Source: Alphaproteobacteria bacterium (lineage in GTDB: Bacteria; Pseudomonadota; Alphaproteobacteria; Micropepsales; Micropepsaceae). Taken from it: a stretch of 15,433 nucleotides of DNA. The first letter of the stretch is position 1; the number at the start of each line of letters is the position of its first letter. The position numbers were made by a program, and so were the translations under genes. The notes under the pieces were generated by a model. It did no database searches, was not told the origin of the DNA, and was given only the letters and a program-made list of their open reading frames with translations. Location: positions 1-15,433 of the forward strand of contig JAPLPI010000195.1 of NCBI GenBank assembly GCA_026400305.1, in the 5' to 3' direction. Shown one piece after another: positions 1 to 7,564 of this stretch.

Positions 1-1
1 G

Positions 2-562
2 GATGTCGAGCTGCGCGAACCGCTGGGTGTGTATTTGAACCTGGCGGGCCATCCCGACAACTGGCCTACGCACTATGCCGAACGCGCCATCACCTTCACC
101 GATCCGCGCCTGGCCACCCTTGGCCGGCGCAGCATCGGGGCTAGGGCGGAAATGCCCGCGAACCTGGCGGGTCCCCGCACCTATCACGAGCACCGGATTG
201 CGCTGGGGGTGCCCGAAGGCACGGATTTCGGATTTGAAAAGACTTTTGCGCTGGATGCCGGGCTGGATGAGCTAAACGGGGTGTCCTTCACCAAGGGCTG
301 TTACGTCGGCCAGGAGCTGACCTCGCGGATGAAGCACCGCGCCACTTCGCGCAAGCGCATTCTCCCCGTCATGGCCGATGACGCCCTGCCCGCGCCCGGC
401 GCGAGCGTGACGCGCGGCGGCACCGACATTGGCGAACTGGTTTCGGTTTATGGCAACCAGGGCTTTGCCCTGGTGCGGCTGGACCGGCTGGAGGAAACCA
501 ACGGCGAGGTCCGGATAGGTGAAATTCAAGTTGCATTGACCAAGCCGGCATGGCTCGCTTGA
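2..562 (+). CDS. ygfZ: YgfZ/GcvT-like folate-binding protein, C-terminal part (5' end outside window)
   Basis: The frame is open from base 2 to a TGA at 560-562, so this is the last 186 codons of a gene that begins before the window. The GTG at base 29 is simply the first possible start codon inside the window and is probably not the real start. The decisive motif is KGCYVGQE at about bases 293-316, with the conserved cysteine codon at 299-301; this is the signature of the YgfZ family of tetrahydrofolate-binding proteins. YgfZ supports assembly or repair of iron-sulfur enzymes and is related to the glycine-cleavage T protein. The C-terminal part fits the small beta-barrel domain of that fold. 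The next gene (tag) starts 3 bases after the stop, which suggests one transcript. The family call is firm; the precise role in this organism is inferred. Confidence 0.9.
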   Translation, partial: DVELREPLGVYLNLAGHPDNWPTHYAERAITFTDPRLATLGRRSIGARAEMPANLAGPRTYHEHRIALGVPEGTDFGFEKTFALDAGLDELNGVSFTKGCYVGQELTSRMKHRATSRKRILPVMADDALPAPGASVTRGGTDIGELVSVYGNQGFALVRLDRLEETNGEVRIGEIQVALTKPAWLA

Positions 563-565
563 TGC

Positions 566-1153
566 ATGGCTGAGAAGCAGCGCTGCCACTGGCCGGGCGA
601 AGACCCGCTCTATGTAGCCTATCACGACCGTGAATGGGGAGTGCCCGAACACGATCCGCGCGCGTTGTATGAAAAGCTGGTGCTGGACGGGTTCCAGGCC
701 GGGCTGAGCTGGATCACCATCCTGCGCAAGCGGGAGAATTTCCGCAAAGCCTTCCATGATTTCGCGCCCGAAAAAATCGCCCGATATGGCGCCCGCGACG
801 TGGACCGGTTGCTGAAGAATGAGGGCATCATCCGCAGCCGCGCCAAGATCCAGGCCGCCATCAAGTGCGCCAGACTGTGGCTGGAGACAGAGCAAAAGGA
901 ACCAGGCGGCTTCCATGACCTTATCTGGAAGCATGTCGGCGGCAAACCGCAGGTCAACCAGTTCAAAAGCCGGGCCAAGGTGCCGGCCCAGACAGAGATG
1001 AGCGAAGGGTTGGCCAAGGAACTCAAGCAGCGCGGTTTCAATTTCTGCGGCCCAGTGATCGTCTATGCCTTCGCCCAGGCGGTCGGCATGGTCAATGACC
1101 ATGTCACCACATGTTTTCGGCACGCCGATTGCGCGAAACTGGCGCGGAAATGA
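566..1153 (+). CDS. tag: DNA-3-methyladenine glycosylase I
   Basis: This 195-residue protein excises 3-methyladenine from alkylated DNA as the first step of base-excision repair. It aligns along its whole length with E. coli Tag (187 residues). The zinc-binding set typical of Tag is present: Cys7, His20, and His179 and Cys183 in the C-terminal NDHVTTC segment. The core DGFQAGLSWITILRKRENF (residues 41-59) is the Tag substrate-pocket region. At the place of E. coli Glu38 this protein has Asp41, a conservative change that I believe occurs in other alphaproteobacterial homologues. The ATG at 566 lies 3 bases after the ygfZ stop. The stop TGA at 1151-1153 overlaps the phrB start in an ATGA, so the two repair genes are probably translationally coupled. 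The call is firm. Confidence 0.96.
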   Translation: MAEKQRCHWPGEDPLYVAYHDREWGVPEHDPRALYEKLVLDGFQAGLSWITILRKRENFRKAFHDFAPEKIARYGARDVDRLLKNEGIIRSRAKIQAAIKCARLWLETEQKEPGGFHDLIWKHVGGKPQVNQFKSRAKVPAQTEMSEGLAKELKQRGFNFCGPVIVYAFAQAVGMVNDHVTTCFRHADCAKLARK

Positions 1154-2520
1154 AACCTGTCATTGTCTGGTTCCGCCAGGATTTTCGCCTGGCCGACAAT
1201 CCGGCGCTGCACGCGGCAGCCGCGAGCGGTACGCCGCTGATCTGCCTGTTCGTGCTGGACGATACGTCGCCGGAGGATTCAACATGGGGCGGCGCCTCGC
1301 GCTGGTGGCTGCATCATTCGCTGACAGCGCTGGACAATTCGCTGGATGGCAAGCTGGTGCTGCGGCGGGGCGATAGCGCCAAAGTCGTAAAATCGCTGGT
1401 GAAGGATACGGGCGCGGACACGGTGATGTGGAACCGCTGTTATGAACCTTTCGCCGTGGAACGCGATACTGCGCTCAAGGCCGAACTGGTGAAGGACAGC
1501 GTGACAGTGCAAAGCTTCAATGGCGCGCTGTTGCACGAGCCCTGGGCACTGAAGACCAAGACGGGCAACAAACCGTTCCGGGTTTTCACGCCCTTCTGGA
1601 AGAGCATGCGTGCGCTGGACGTGGCCAAGACGCTCCCTGCCCCGGGCAAGATACGTCATCACAAGATCGAAAGTGACTCGCTGAAGGACTGGAAGCTTCT
1701 GCCCACCCGGCCCGACTGGTCGAAGGGCTTTGACTGGACGCCGGGCGAGAAAGCGGCACATGACGCGCTGTATGATTTCTTAGGTGATGTGGGTGACTAT
1801 GGCACCGCCCGCGACCTGCCCGATCGCGACGGCACCTCGCGGCTGTCGCCGCATCTGCATTGGGGTGAAATTTCGCCGCGCCAGGTCTGGCATGCCGTCC
1901 GCACGCGCAGCCACAGCCATGGCAGCGAGACCTTCCTGAAAGAACTGGGCTGGCGGGAATTCTGCGCCCAGCTGCTGTTCCACAATCCAGAGCTTCCCAC
2001 CCACCCACTGGATCAGCGCTTCGCCAAATTCCCATGGCGCAAGAGCCAAAAGAATTTCGATGCCTGGACCAAGGGGCAGACCGGCATTCCCATCGTCGAT
2101 GCCGGCATGCGCCAGCTGTGGCAAACAGGCTGGATGCACAACCGGGTGAGGATGATCGTCGCTAGCCTGCTGATCAAGCATCTGGGCATTCACTGGCGGG
2201 ACGGCGAAGCCTGGTTCTGGGACACGCTGGTGGATGCGGACCTGGCCAGCAACAGCGCCAACTGGCAATGGGTAGCCGGCTGCGGCGCCGATGCCGCGCC
2301 CTTCTTCCGCATCTTCAATCCCGTCCTGCAGGGCAAGAAATTCGATCCCAGGGGCGTCTATGTCCGGCGCTTTGTCCCAGAGTTGAAGGATGTGCCAGAC
2401 AGGTTTGTACATGAACCCTGGGACGCGCCGCAGCCGCCCGCCAATTACCCGAAGCCAATTGTGGATTTGCCCGCAGGCCGGATGCGTGCCCTCCAGGCCT
2501 TCCGAGCCTTGAAGCAGTAA
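1150..2520 (+). CDS. phrB: Deoxyribodipyrimidine photolyase (class I CPD photolyase)
   Basis: This enzyme uses light and FAD to reverse cyclobutane pyrimidine dimers in DNA. I place the start at the ATG at 1150, giving 456 residues; the frame stays open to 1111, but KPVIVWFRQDFRLADNPAL is the usual photolyase N-terminus and the ATG overlaps the tag stop (ATGA). The N-terminal alpha/beta antenna domain covers roughly residues 1-130 and the FAD-binding helical domain about 200-450. The electron-transfer tryptophan triad is intact: Trp296, Trp349 and Trp372 (in ANWQW), matching E. coli Trp306, Trp359 and Trp382. The stretch GWMHNRVRMIVASLLIKHL and the later DAAPFFRIFNP are flavin-pocket signatures. 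A (6-4) photolyase or cryptochrome is less likely because the closest resemblance I can see is to E. coli PhrB. The antenna chromophore cannot be told from sequence alone. Confidence 0.96.
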   Translation: MKPVIVWFRQDFRLADNPALHAAAASGTPLICLFVLDDTSPEDSTWGGASRWWLHHSLTALDNSLDGKLVLRRGDSAKVVKSLVKDTGADTVMWNRCYEPFAVERDTALKAELVKDSVTVQSFNGALLHEPWALKTKTGNKPFRVFTPFWKSMRALDVAKTLPAPGKIRHHKIESDSLKDWKLLPTRPDWSKGFDWTPGEKAAHDALYDFLGDVGDYGTARDLPDRDGTSRLSPHLHWGEISPRQVWHAVRTRSHSHGSETFLKELGWREFCAQLLFHNPELPTHPLDQRFAKFPWRKSQKNFDAWTKGQTGIPIVDAGMRQLWQTGWMHNRVRMIVASLLIKHLGIHWRDGEAWFWDTLVDADLASNSANWQWVAGCGADAAPFFRIFNPVLQGKKFDPRGVYVRRFVPELKDVPDRFVHEPWDAPQPPANYPKPIVDLPAGRMRALQAFRALKQ

Positions 2521-2543
2521 GTTCCGCCGTCTAGGTTCCGCTC

Positions 2544-3584
2544 ATGCCCGAACAGATCAAAAAAGACATCATCGCCGCCATTGGCAACACACCGCTGATA
2601 CGCCTGCGCCAGGCGTCGGAAGCTACGGGCTGCGAGATTCTGGGCAAGGCGGAATTCCTCAATCCCGGCCAGTCGGTGAAGGACCGCGCTGCGCTGTTCA
2701 TCATTCAGGATGCCGTGCGGCGGGGAGCGTTGCGTCCCGGCGGCACCATCGTGGAAGGCACCGCCGGCAATACCGGCATCGGGCTTGCCACCGTGGCCAA
2801 TGCGCTGGGCTTCAAGACCGTCATCGTGATCCCCGAAACGCAGAGCCAGGAAAAGAAGGACGCGCTGCGCCTGCTTGGTGCCGAACTGATCGAAGTGCCC
2901 GCCGTGCCATACAAGGATCCCAACAATTACGTGAAGTTGTCGGGTCGGCTGGCAGAACAACTCGCCAAGACCGAACCGAATGGCGCAATCTGGGCCAACC
3001 AGTTCGACAATGTCGCCAATCGCCAGGCCCATGTCGAAGGCACCGGTCCGGAAATCTGGGACCAGACCGGCGGCAAGATTCACGGCTTCACCTGTGCGGT
3101 GGGCAGCGGCGGCACCCTGGGCGGCGTCGCCATCGCGCTGAAGTCGCGCAACAAGTCGATTCGCATCGCCGCCGCCGATCCGATGGGGGCTGCGATCTAC
3201 AGCTGGATCAAGACCGGCAACCTGGAACGCCCTGGCAGCTCGATCACCGAAGGCATCGGCCAGGGCCGCGTGACCGCCAATCTGGAAGGCGCGCCGTTCG
3301 ACGACGCCTATCAGATCCCCGACGAGGAAGCCTTGCCCATTGTGTTCGACCTTCTCGAGCATGAAGGCCTGTGCATGGGCGGCACCACGGGAATCAATGT
3401 CGCCGCCGCCATCCGCATGGCCAAGGATATGGGCCCTGGGCACACCATCGTTACCATACTGTGCGACTACGGTAACCGCTACCAATCCAAATTGTTCAAT
3501 CCCGCCTTCCTGCGCGAGAAAGGTCTTCCGGTTCCGTCCTGGCTTGCGGAACATCGCAGCGCCATAGCGGTTCCGTATCTATGA
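2544..3584 (+). CDS. cysK: Cysteine synthase family protein (O-acetylserine sulfhydrylase, PLP-dependent)
   Basis: This 346-residue fold-type II PLP enzyme most likely makes cysteine from O-acetylserine and sulfide in the cytoplasm. GNTPLIRL is at residues 14-21. The PLP lysine is Lys46 in NPGQSVKDR. The substrate/PLP-phosphate loop reads EGTAGNTG (71-78), whereas classical CysK has a TSGNTG loop. That variant, the length (about 25 residues more than E. coli CysK) and the C-terminal CDYGNRYQSKLFN segment point to the subgroup that also includes fungal 'cysteine synthase 2'-type proteins, so the exact substrate is less certain than the fold. The ATG at 2544 follows phrB by 23 bases with only a weak AGG ribosome-binding signal. 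The stop overlaps the sseA start (ATGA at 3581), which ties it to sulfur-transfer metabolism. A cystathionine beta-synthase-like role is an alternative. Confidence 0.88.
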   Translation: MPEQIKKDIIAAIGNTPLIRLRQASEATGCEILGKAEFLNPGQSVKDRAALFIIQDAVRRGALRPGGTIVEGTAGNTGIGLATVANALGFKTVIVIPETQSQEKKDALRLLGAELIEVPAVPYKDPNNYVKLSGRLAEQLAKTEPNGAIWANQFDNVANRQAHVEGTGPEIWDQTGGKIHGFTCAVGSGGTLGGVAIALKSRNKSIRIAAADPMGAAIYSWIKTGNLERPGSSITEGIGQGRVTANLEGAPFDDAYQIPDEEALPIVFDLLEHEGLCMGGTTGINVAAAIRMAKDMGPGHTIVTILCDYGNRYQSKLFNPAFLREKGLPVPSWLAEHRSAIAVPYL

Positions 3585-4411
3585 GCAATCTGGTTTCCAC
3601 CGAATGGCTGGCGGCGAACCTGGACACGGTTCGCGTGGTGGATGCGTCCTGGTACATGCCTGGCGAAAAGCGCGATCCGGCAAAGCAATTTGAAGCGGGC
3701 CACATCCCCGACGCGGTGTTCTTCGACATCGACAAGATTTCCGACCACACCACCGGCCTGCCCCACATGCTGCCATCGGCGCGTGACTTCTCCGCCGCAG
3801 CGGGCAAGCTGGGAATCGGAAATGACGAGACGGTGGTGGCCTATGACTGCACCGGCATCTTCTCGGCCCCGCGCCTGTGGTGGACCTTGAAAGCGATGGG
3901 CCACGACAATGTGAAGGTGCTGGATGGCGGCTTTCCCAAGTGGAAGCGCGAAGGCCGCGCCATCGAGACCGGCCCGGCCCAGCCCCGGGAAAAATGCTTC
4001 ACCGCCCATTTTCGCCCCGGTCTGAAACGCGACTTCGAGGATGTGATGGGCATCGTGCAAGACAAGTCGGCCCAGATGGTGGACGCGCGCAGCGCGTCAC
4101 GCTTTACCGCCGAAGAAAAGGAACCACGCGCGGGTTTGCGCTCCGGCCACATGCAGGGCGCAGCCAATGTCCATTTCCGCTCCCTGATCACGGCGGACGG
4201 CACTTGCAAGTCAAAGGATGAATTGCGCGCCGCCTTCGAGCAGGCGGGCGTGGATCCGGCAAGGCCCATCGTCACCACCTGCGGTTCGGGCATGACGGCC
4301 GCCATCCTGATGCTGGCGCTGGACGAAATCGGCGCGAAGGACACCGCGCTGTATGATGGCTCCTGGACCGAATGGGGCGGGCGGCCCGAAGCACCGGTTG
4401 TAACCGGCTAA
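3581..4411 (+). CDS. sseA: 3-mercaptopyruvate sulfurtransferase (tandem rhodanese)
   Basis: This 276-residue protein has two rhodanese domains and transfers sulfur from 3-mercaptopyruvate, a cysteine breakdown product, to thiols or cyanide. The first domain carries YDCTGIFSAPRLWWTLKAMG followed by a VLDGG segment, typical of the non-catalytic domain. The second has the active-site loop CGSGMTA with catalytic Cys234, matching the CGSGxTA form that separates mercaptopyruvate sulfurtransferases from thiosulfate-specific rhodaneses (CRxGx[RT]). The start ATG overlaps the cysteine synthase stop by 4 bases. Its own stop (TAA at 4409-4411) overlaps the next start in a TAATG. The upstream neighbour makes cysteine and this enzyme acts on a cysteine-derived compound, so coupling is sensible. 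The call is firm. Confidence 0.93.
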   Translation: MSNLVSTEWLAANLDTVRVVDASWYMPGEKRDPAKQFEAGHIPDAVFFDIDKISDHTTGLPHMLPSARDFSAAAGKLGIGNDETVVAYDCTGIFSAPRLWWTLKAMGHDNVKVLDGGFPKWKREGRAIETGPAQPREKCFTAHFRPGLKRDFEDVMGIVQDKSAQMVDARSASRFTAEEKEPRAGLRSGHMQGAANVHFRSLITADGTCKSKDELRAAFEQAGVDPARPIVTTCGSGMTAAILMLALDEIGAKDTALYDGSWTEWGGRPEAPVVTG

Positions 4412-4938
4412 TGGCGAAAGCGGCGGCGCGGCGCATCCCCGTGACGGTGACGTTCCTGGAAATGAACGCCAAGCCTTACGCCCTGCCGCCGCCCCAGCCG
4501 CGCGGCCGCTGCGCCCTGCTTCGCTGCGAAAAGCCGCCGGCGCATTTCTACCGCTATCTCTACGACACGATTGGCGCCGACTATTACTGGGTGGACCGCA
4601 AGAAGCTGTCACCCGAAGCGCTGGAAAAAGTCATCCACGACCCACTGAACAAGTTGTTTGTGCTGTATGTCGAAGGCAATCCGGCCGGGATGGCGGAGTT
4701 GGACCTGCGCAAGGCGGGCACGGCTATCATCGCCTACTTCGGATTGATGCCCGAAGCGATCGGCAAGCGGATCGGTTATTTCTTTCTCTACCACACCTGC
4801 ATGAACTCCTGGGCCCAGCCCATCCAGCGGCTGACCATCAACACCTGCACCCTGGATCATCCCCGCGCACTGCCCTTGTACCAGCGGCTGGGTTTTAATG
4901 CCTATAATCGGGAAGAACGGTTTGTTGAGTTGCCCTAG
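4411..4938 (+). CDS. GNAT family N-acetyltransferase
   Basis: This 175-residue protein looks like a GCN5-related acetyl-CoA-dependent N-acetyltransferase; the substrate is unknown. I use the ATG at 4411, which overlaps the sseA stop (TAATG). An in-frame ATG at 4372 would lie inside sseA and adds a tail that does not look conserved. The acetyl-CoA-binding motif A region is YFGLMPEAIGKRIG (109-122), after a strand that ends in AIIAYF. The motif B-like C-terminus reads TLDHPRALPLYQRLGF (147-162), the typical 'xxP-A--LY-RLGF' ending of the fold. No membrane segment or signal peptide is visible. Placement between sulfur-metabolism genes and a peptide transporter does not identify its target; an amine or amino-acid substrate is possible but unproven. 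Confidence 0.85.
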   Translation: MAKAAARRIPVTVTFLEMNAKPYALPPPQPRGRCALLRCEKPPAHFYRYLYDTIGADYYWVDRKKLSPEALEKVIHDPLNKLFVLYVEGNPAGMAELDLRKAGTAIIAYFGLMPEAIGKRIGYFFLYHTCMNSWAQPIQRLTINTCTLDHPRALPLYQRLGFNAYNREERFVELP

Positions 4939-4959
4939 GTTTGCGGGCAAGGTCGGGAC

Positions 4960-6225
4960 ATGAGCAGCATCGACAGCGCCCCTAAGAAAACCTGGTTCGG
5001 CCATCCGCGCGGCCTCACCGTCCTGTTCTGCACCGAGATGTGGGAGCGCTTTTCCTATTACGGAATGCGCGCCCTGCTGGTTCTGTACCTAGCCAAGTAT
5101 CTGCTGCTGCCCGGCCATGTCGAAGGTGTGCTGTTCTATCCCCAGATCAAGGCCTTCTTCGAAATGCTGGCGGGGCCACTCAATCCCCAGCCGCTGGCCT
5201 CGCTGATCTACGGCAGCTACACCGGCCTGATCTATGCCACGCCGCTGCTGGGCGGCTGGCTGGCCGACAACGTCATTGGTCAGCGCAAAACCGCGATGAT
5301 CGGCATTGTGATGATGGCCTTTGGCCATTTCATGATGGCGTCTGAAGCGCTGCTGTTTCCCGCCCTCACCCTGTTGATCTTCGGCGGCGGCCTGTTCAAG
5401 ACCAATACCACCGCCCAGGTGGGCATGCTGTATGCGCCCGGCGACGCCCGCCAGGACCGCGGCTATTCGATCTTCTATGTCGGCGTGAATCTGGGCGCCT
5501 TCATCGCGCCGCTGGTGGCCGGCACCCTTGGCGAAAATGTTGGCTGGCATTACGGCTTCGGCGCCGCCGGCGTCGGCATGATCATCGCCTTTATCCTCTA
5601 TCTGATCGGCTGGAAGCATTTGCCCCCCGATGGCCTGAAGCAGCGCGCCAACACCGCGCGCAAGCCACTGACCCGCGCCGAATGGAAATCTGTCGGAGCG
5701 CTGATCCTGCTGGTGCTTCCCATCGCGCTGTGGTGGGCCTGTTACGAACAGCAGGGCAACATAATCGCCCTGTTCGCTGACGCCAATACCGATCGCCGCC
5801 TGATCCCCGGCCTGATCGACTGGGAAATCCCGGTGACATGGTTCCAGGCCTTCAACCCCTTCATCATCTTCGCCTTCACGCCTTTCTTGCTGGCGCTGTG
5901 GACCCGGCAGGCGCGCACGCTGCGCGAGCCCAATTCCATGAACAAGATCCTGTATGGCTGCCTGATGCTAACCGCGTCCTATGTGGTGATTGCCTATGCT
6001 TCATGGCAGGGCGGCGCGGGCAAGATCAGCTGGTTGTGGCTGCTGCTCTATTTTTTGATCATCACCACCGGGGAAATCTATTCCTCGCCCATCAGCCAGT
6101 CGCTCTATTCCAAGGTGGCGCCGCTGCGCATCGCGTCGCTGATGATCGCGGTCAACTTCCTGCCGAACTTCATCGGCGGCGGCTTGATGCAGGGCTGGCT
6201 GGGCACCTTCTGGGAAGACCCTTGA
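4960..6225 (+). CDS. POT/PTR-family proton-coupled oligopeptide transporter, C-terminally truncated
   Basis: This is a major-facilitator protein of the proton-dependent oligopeptide transporter family, which imports di- and tripeptides. The family signature EMWERFSYYGMRALLVLYL lies at residues 26-44, and the motif-A-like region GGWLADNVIGQRKTAMIG is near 104. About eleven membrane helices can be followed. The frame ends after residues GWLGTFWEDP at a TGA (6223-6225), giving 421 residues. Relatives normally continue from this point with a twelfth helix and a tail. From base 6221 a different frame encodes the middle of MetC, so the 3' end of this gene looks deleted. The start ATG at 4960 follows a plausible AAGG ribosome-binding site at 4949-4952. 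A transporter lacking its last helix may be non-functional. The family call is firm; activity is doubtful. Confidence 0.88.
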   Translation: MSSIDSAPKKTWFGHPRGLTVLFCTEMWERFSYYGMRALLVLYLAKYLLLPGHVEGVLFYPQIKAFFEMLAGPLNPQPLASLIYGSYTGLIYATPLLGGWLADNVIGQRKTAMIGIVMMAFGHFMMASEALLFPALTLLIFGGGLFKTNTTAQVGMLYAPGDARQDRGYSIFYVGVNLGAFIAPLVAGTLGENVGWHYGFGAAGVGMIIAFILYLIGWKHLPPDGLKQRANTARKPLTRAEWKSVGALILLVLPIALWWACYEQQGNIIALFADANTDRRLIPGLIDWEIPVTWFQAFNPFIIFAFTPFLLALWTRQARTLREPNSMNKILYGCLMLTASYVVIAYASWQGGAGKISWLWLLLYFLIITTGEIYSSPISQSLYSKVAPLRIASLMIAVNFLPNFIGGGLMQGWLGTFWEDP

Positions 6226-6230
6226 AGGCG
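6215..6230. other. Probable deletion junction between POT transporter and metC
   Basis: POT-family similarity runs up to the Glu-Asp codons at about 6214-6219. MetC-like similarity begins in another frame at about 6221 with Leu-Glu-Gly-Ala-Ala-Arg. There is no intergenic sequence, no metC start codon with a ribosome-binding site and no POT C-terminus. The simplest reading is one deletion (or a misassembly) that removed the end of one gene and the beginning of the next. No insertion sequence or long repeat is visible at the joint. Confidence 0.75.
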
Positions 6231-7183
6231 CGGCCCGCACCTGCTCGGTCACCTCGGGCATCCAGGCAATCGGGCTGGCCATTTTGTCGGTCTGCGGCGC
6301 CGGCGATCATTTGCTGATGGTGGACAGTTGCTATGAGCCCACCCGCAACCTCTGCGATCGTACTCTTAGGCGCTTCGGTATCGAGACGAGCTATTACGCG
6401 CCCGGCGACGACATTGCTGCGCACCTGAAGCCCAACACCAAGGCGGTGTTCTGCGAAGCTCCCGGCTCGCTAACCTTCGAGATGCAGGACATTCCCGCCC
6501 TGGCCAGCACAGCCCACGCCCATAACTATGGAAGTGGGGGCACCTCTGTCCTGATTGACAATACCTGGGCCACGCCGCTGTTCTTCCGCCCACTGGAACA
6601 TGGCGTGGACCTGTCTATCCAAGCGGCCACCAAATATATCGGCGGCCATGCCGATGTGATGCTGGGCTATGTCGCCGCCAATGCCCGCCACGCTGCCAGG
6701 TTGCACCAGGTCCACGGGGACCTCGGCCTGTTCGCCAGCGGCGACGACTGCTTTCTGGGCCTACGCGGCCTTCGAACCCTCTCGGTCCGGTTGGCCCGCC
6801 ATCAGGAGACCGGCCTGACCTTGGCCCGCTGGCTCCAGGGCCGCCCCGAGGTCGCCCGCATCCTGCATCCGGCCCTGGAAAGCGATCCCGGACATGTCTT
6901 GTGGAAACGTGATTTTTCCGGTGCCTGCGGGCTTTTTGGGGTCATACTCAAACCGGCATCTGAGGCGGCCGTCGCGGCCTTTGTGGACGGGTTGCAGCAT
7001 TTCGGGATCGGCTATTCCTGGGGCGGGTTTGAAAGCCTGATCGTTCCGGCCCATATCAAGCGCACGGCCAAGCTCTTTGCCGCCGAAGGGCCGGTGCTTC
7101 GAATCCATGCCGGCCTGGAAGATGCCGGCGACCTGATCGCCGACCTGGAACAGGGGTTGGCCCGCATGAAAGACGCACCGTGA
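6221..7183 (+). pseudogene. metC: Cystathionine beta-lyase, N-terminally truncated
   Basis: The frame encodes about 320 residues of a Cys/Met-metabolism PLP enzyme of the cystathionine beta-lyase type (cystathionine to homocysteine, pyruvate and ammonia, in methionine synthesis). The PLP lysine is in ATKYIGGHADVMLGY (Lys codon 6632-6634), and the C-terminal SWGGFESL segment is typical of MetC. Family members are about 390 residues; here similarity starts abruptly at LEGAARTCSVTSGIQAI, so roughly the first 70 residues are missing. That part normally holds the Tyr-x-Arg pair that binds PLP phosphate in the partner subunit (E. coli Tyr56 and Arg58). The first usable starts are TTG 6284 and ATG 6317, neither with a good ribosome-binding site. 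A working enzyme is unlikely unless the junction is an assembly error. The stop overlaps the hisI start (GTGA at 7180). Confidence 0.8.
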
Positions 7184-7521
7184 CCGATACCCTCACCCAC
7201 GCCGCCTTCGTTGCGACTGTCAAGTTCGACGACAAGGGACTGGTGCCAGTCATCGCCCAGAGCAAGGCCACCAGCGAAGTCCTGATGTTCGCCTGGATGA
7301 ACAAGAACACCCTCGAAATGACCTTAGCGACCGGCCGGGTCACCTATTGGTCTCGTTCCCGCCAGTCGGTCTGGACCAAGGGCGAGACCAGCGGTCACCA
7401 CCAGCACCTGATCGAGGCCGATGTGGACTGCGACGGCGACGTGTTGCTGCTGAAGGTCGATCAGATGGGACCGGCCTGCCACACCGGGGCGCCTTCCTGC
7501 TTTTTCAGGAAGTTAGACTAA
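7180..7521 (+). CDS. hisI: Phosphoribosyl-AMP cyclohydrolase
   Basis: This 113-residue enzyme opens the purine ring of phosphoribosyl-AMP, the third step of histidine synthesis. It is the stand-alone HisI form with no fused HisE domain. The active-site signature is complete: SRSRQSVWTKGETSGHHQ (58-75), then the metal-binding run DCDGD (83-87) with Asp83, Asp85 and Asp87 for magnesium, and Cys84, Cys100 and Cys107 as the zinc set (GPACHTGAPSCFF). The start is a GTG at 7180 that overlaps the metC stop (GTGA). This suggests hisI is translated by coupling to the upstream frame, so the truncation of metC could affect its expression. Other his genes are not nearby. The call is firm. Confidence 0.96.
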   Translation: MTDTLTHAAFVATVKFDDKGLVPVIAQSKATSEVLMFAWMNKNTLEMTLATGRVTYWSRSRQSVWTKGETSGHHQHLIEADVDCDGDVLLLKVDQMGPACHTGAPSCFFRKLD

Positions 7522-7564
7522 GGTCAAACCGGATTTCGCGGGTTATAGTGCCCCCGGAGTCACC

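Noticed and set aside
2445..3554. A 369-codon - strand frame opposite the cysteine synthase
   Set aside because: It is a shadow; the + strand has an unambiguous PLP enzyme in the same place.
7544..7549. TATAGT resembling a -10 box before the AI-2E permease
   Set aside because: There is no -35 at proper spacing, and initiation would fall inside the ribosome-binding site.
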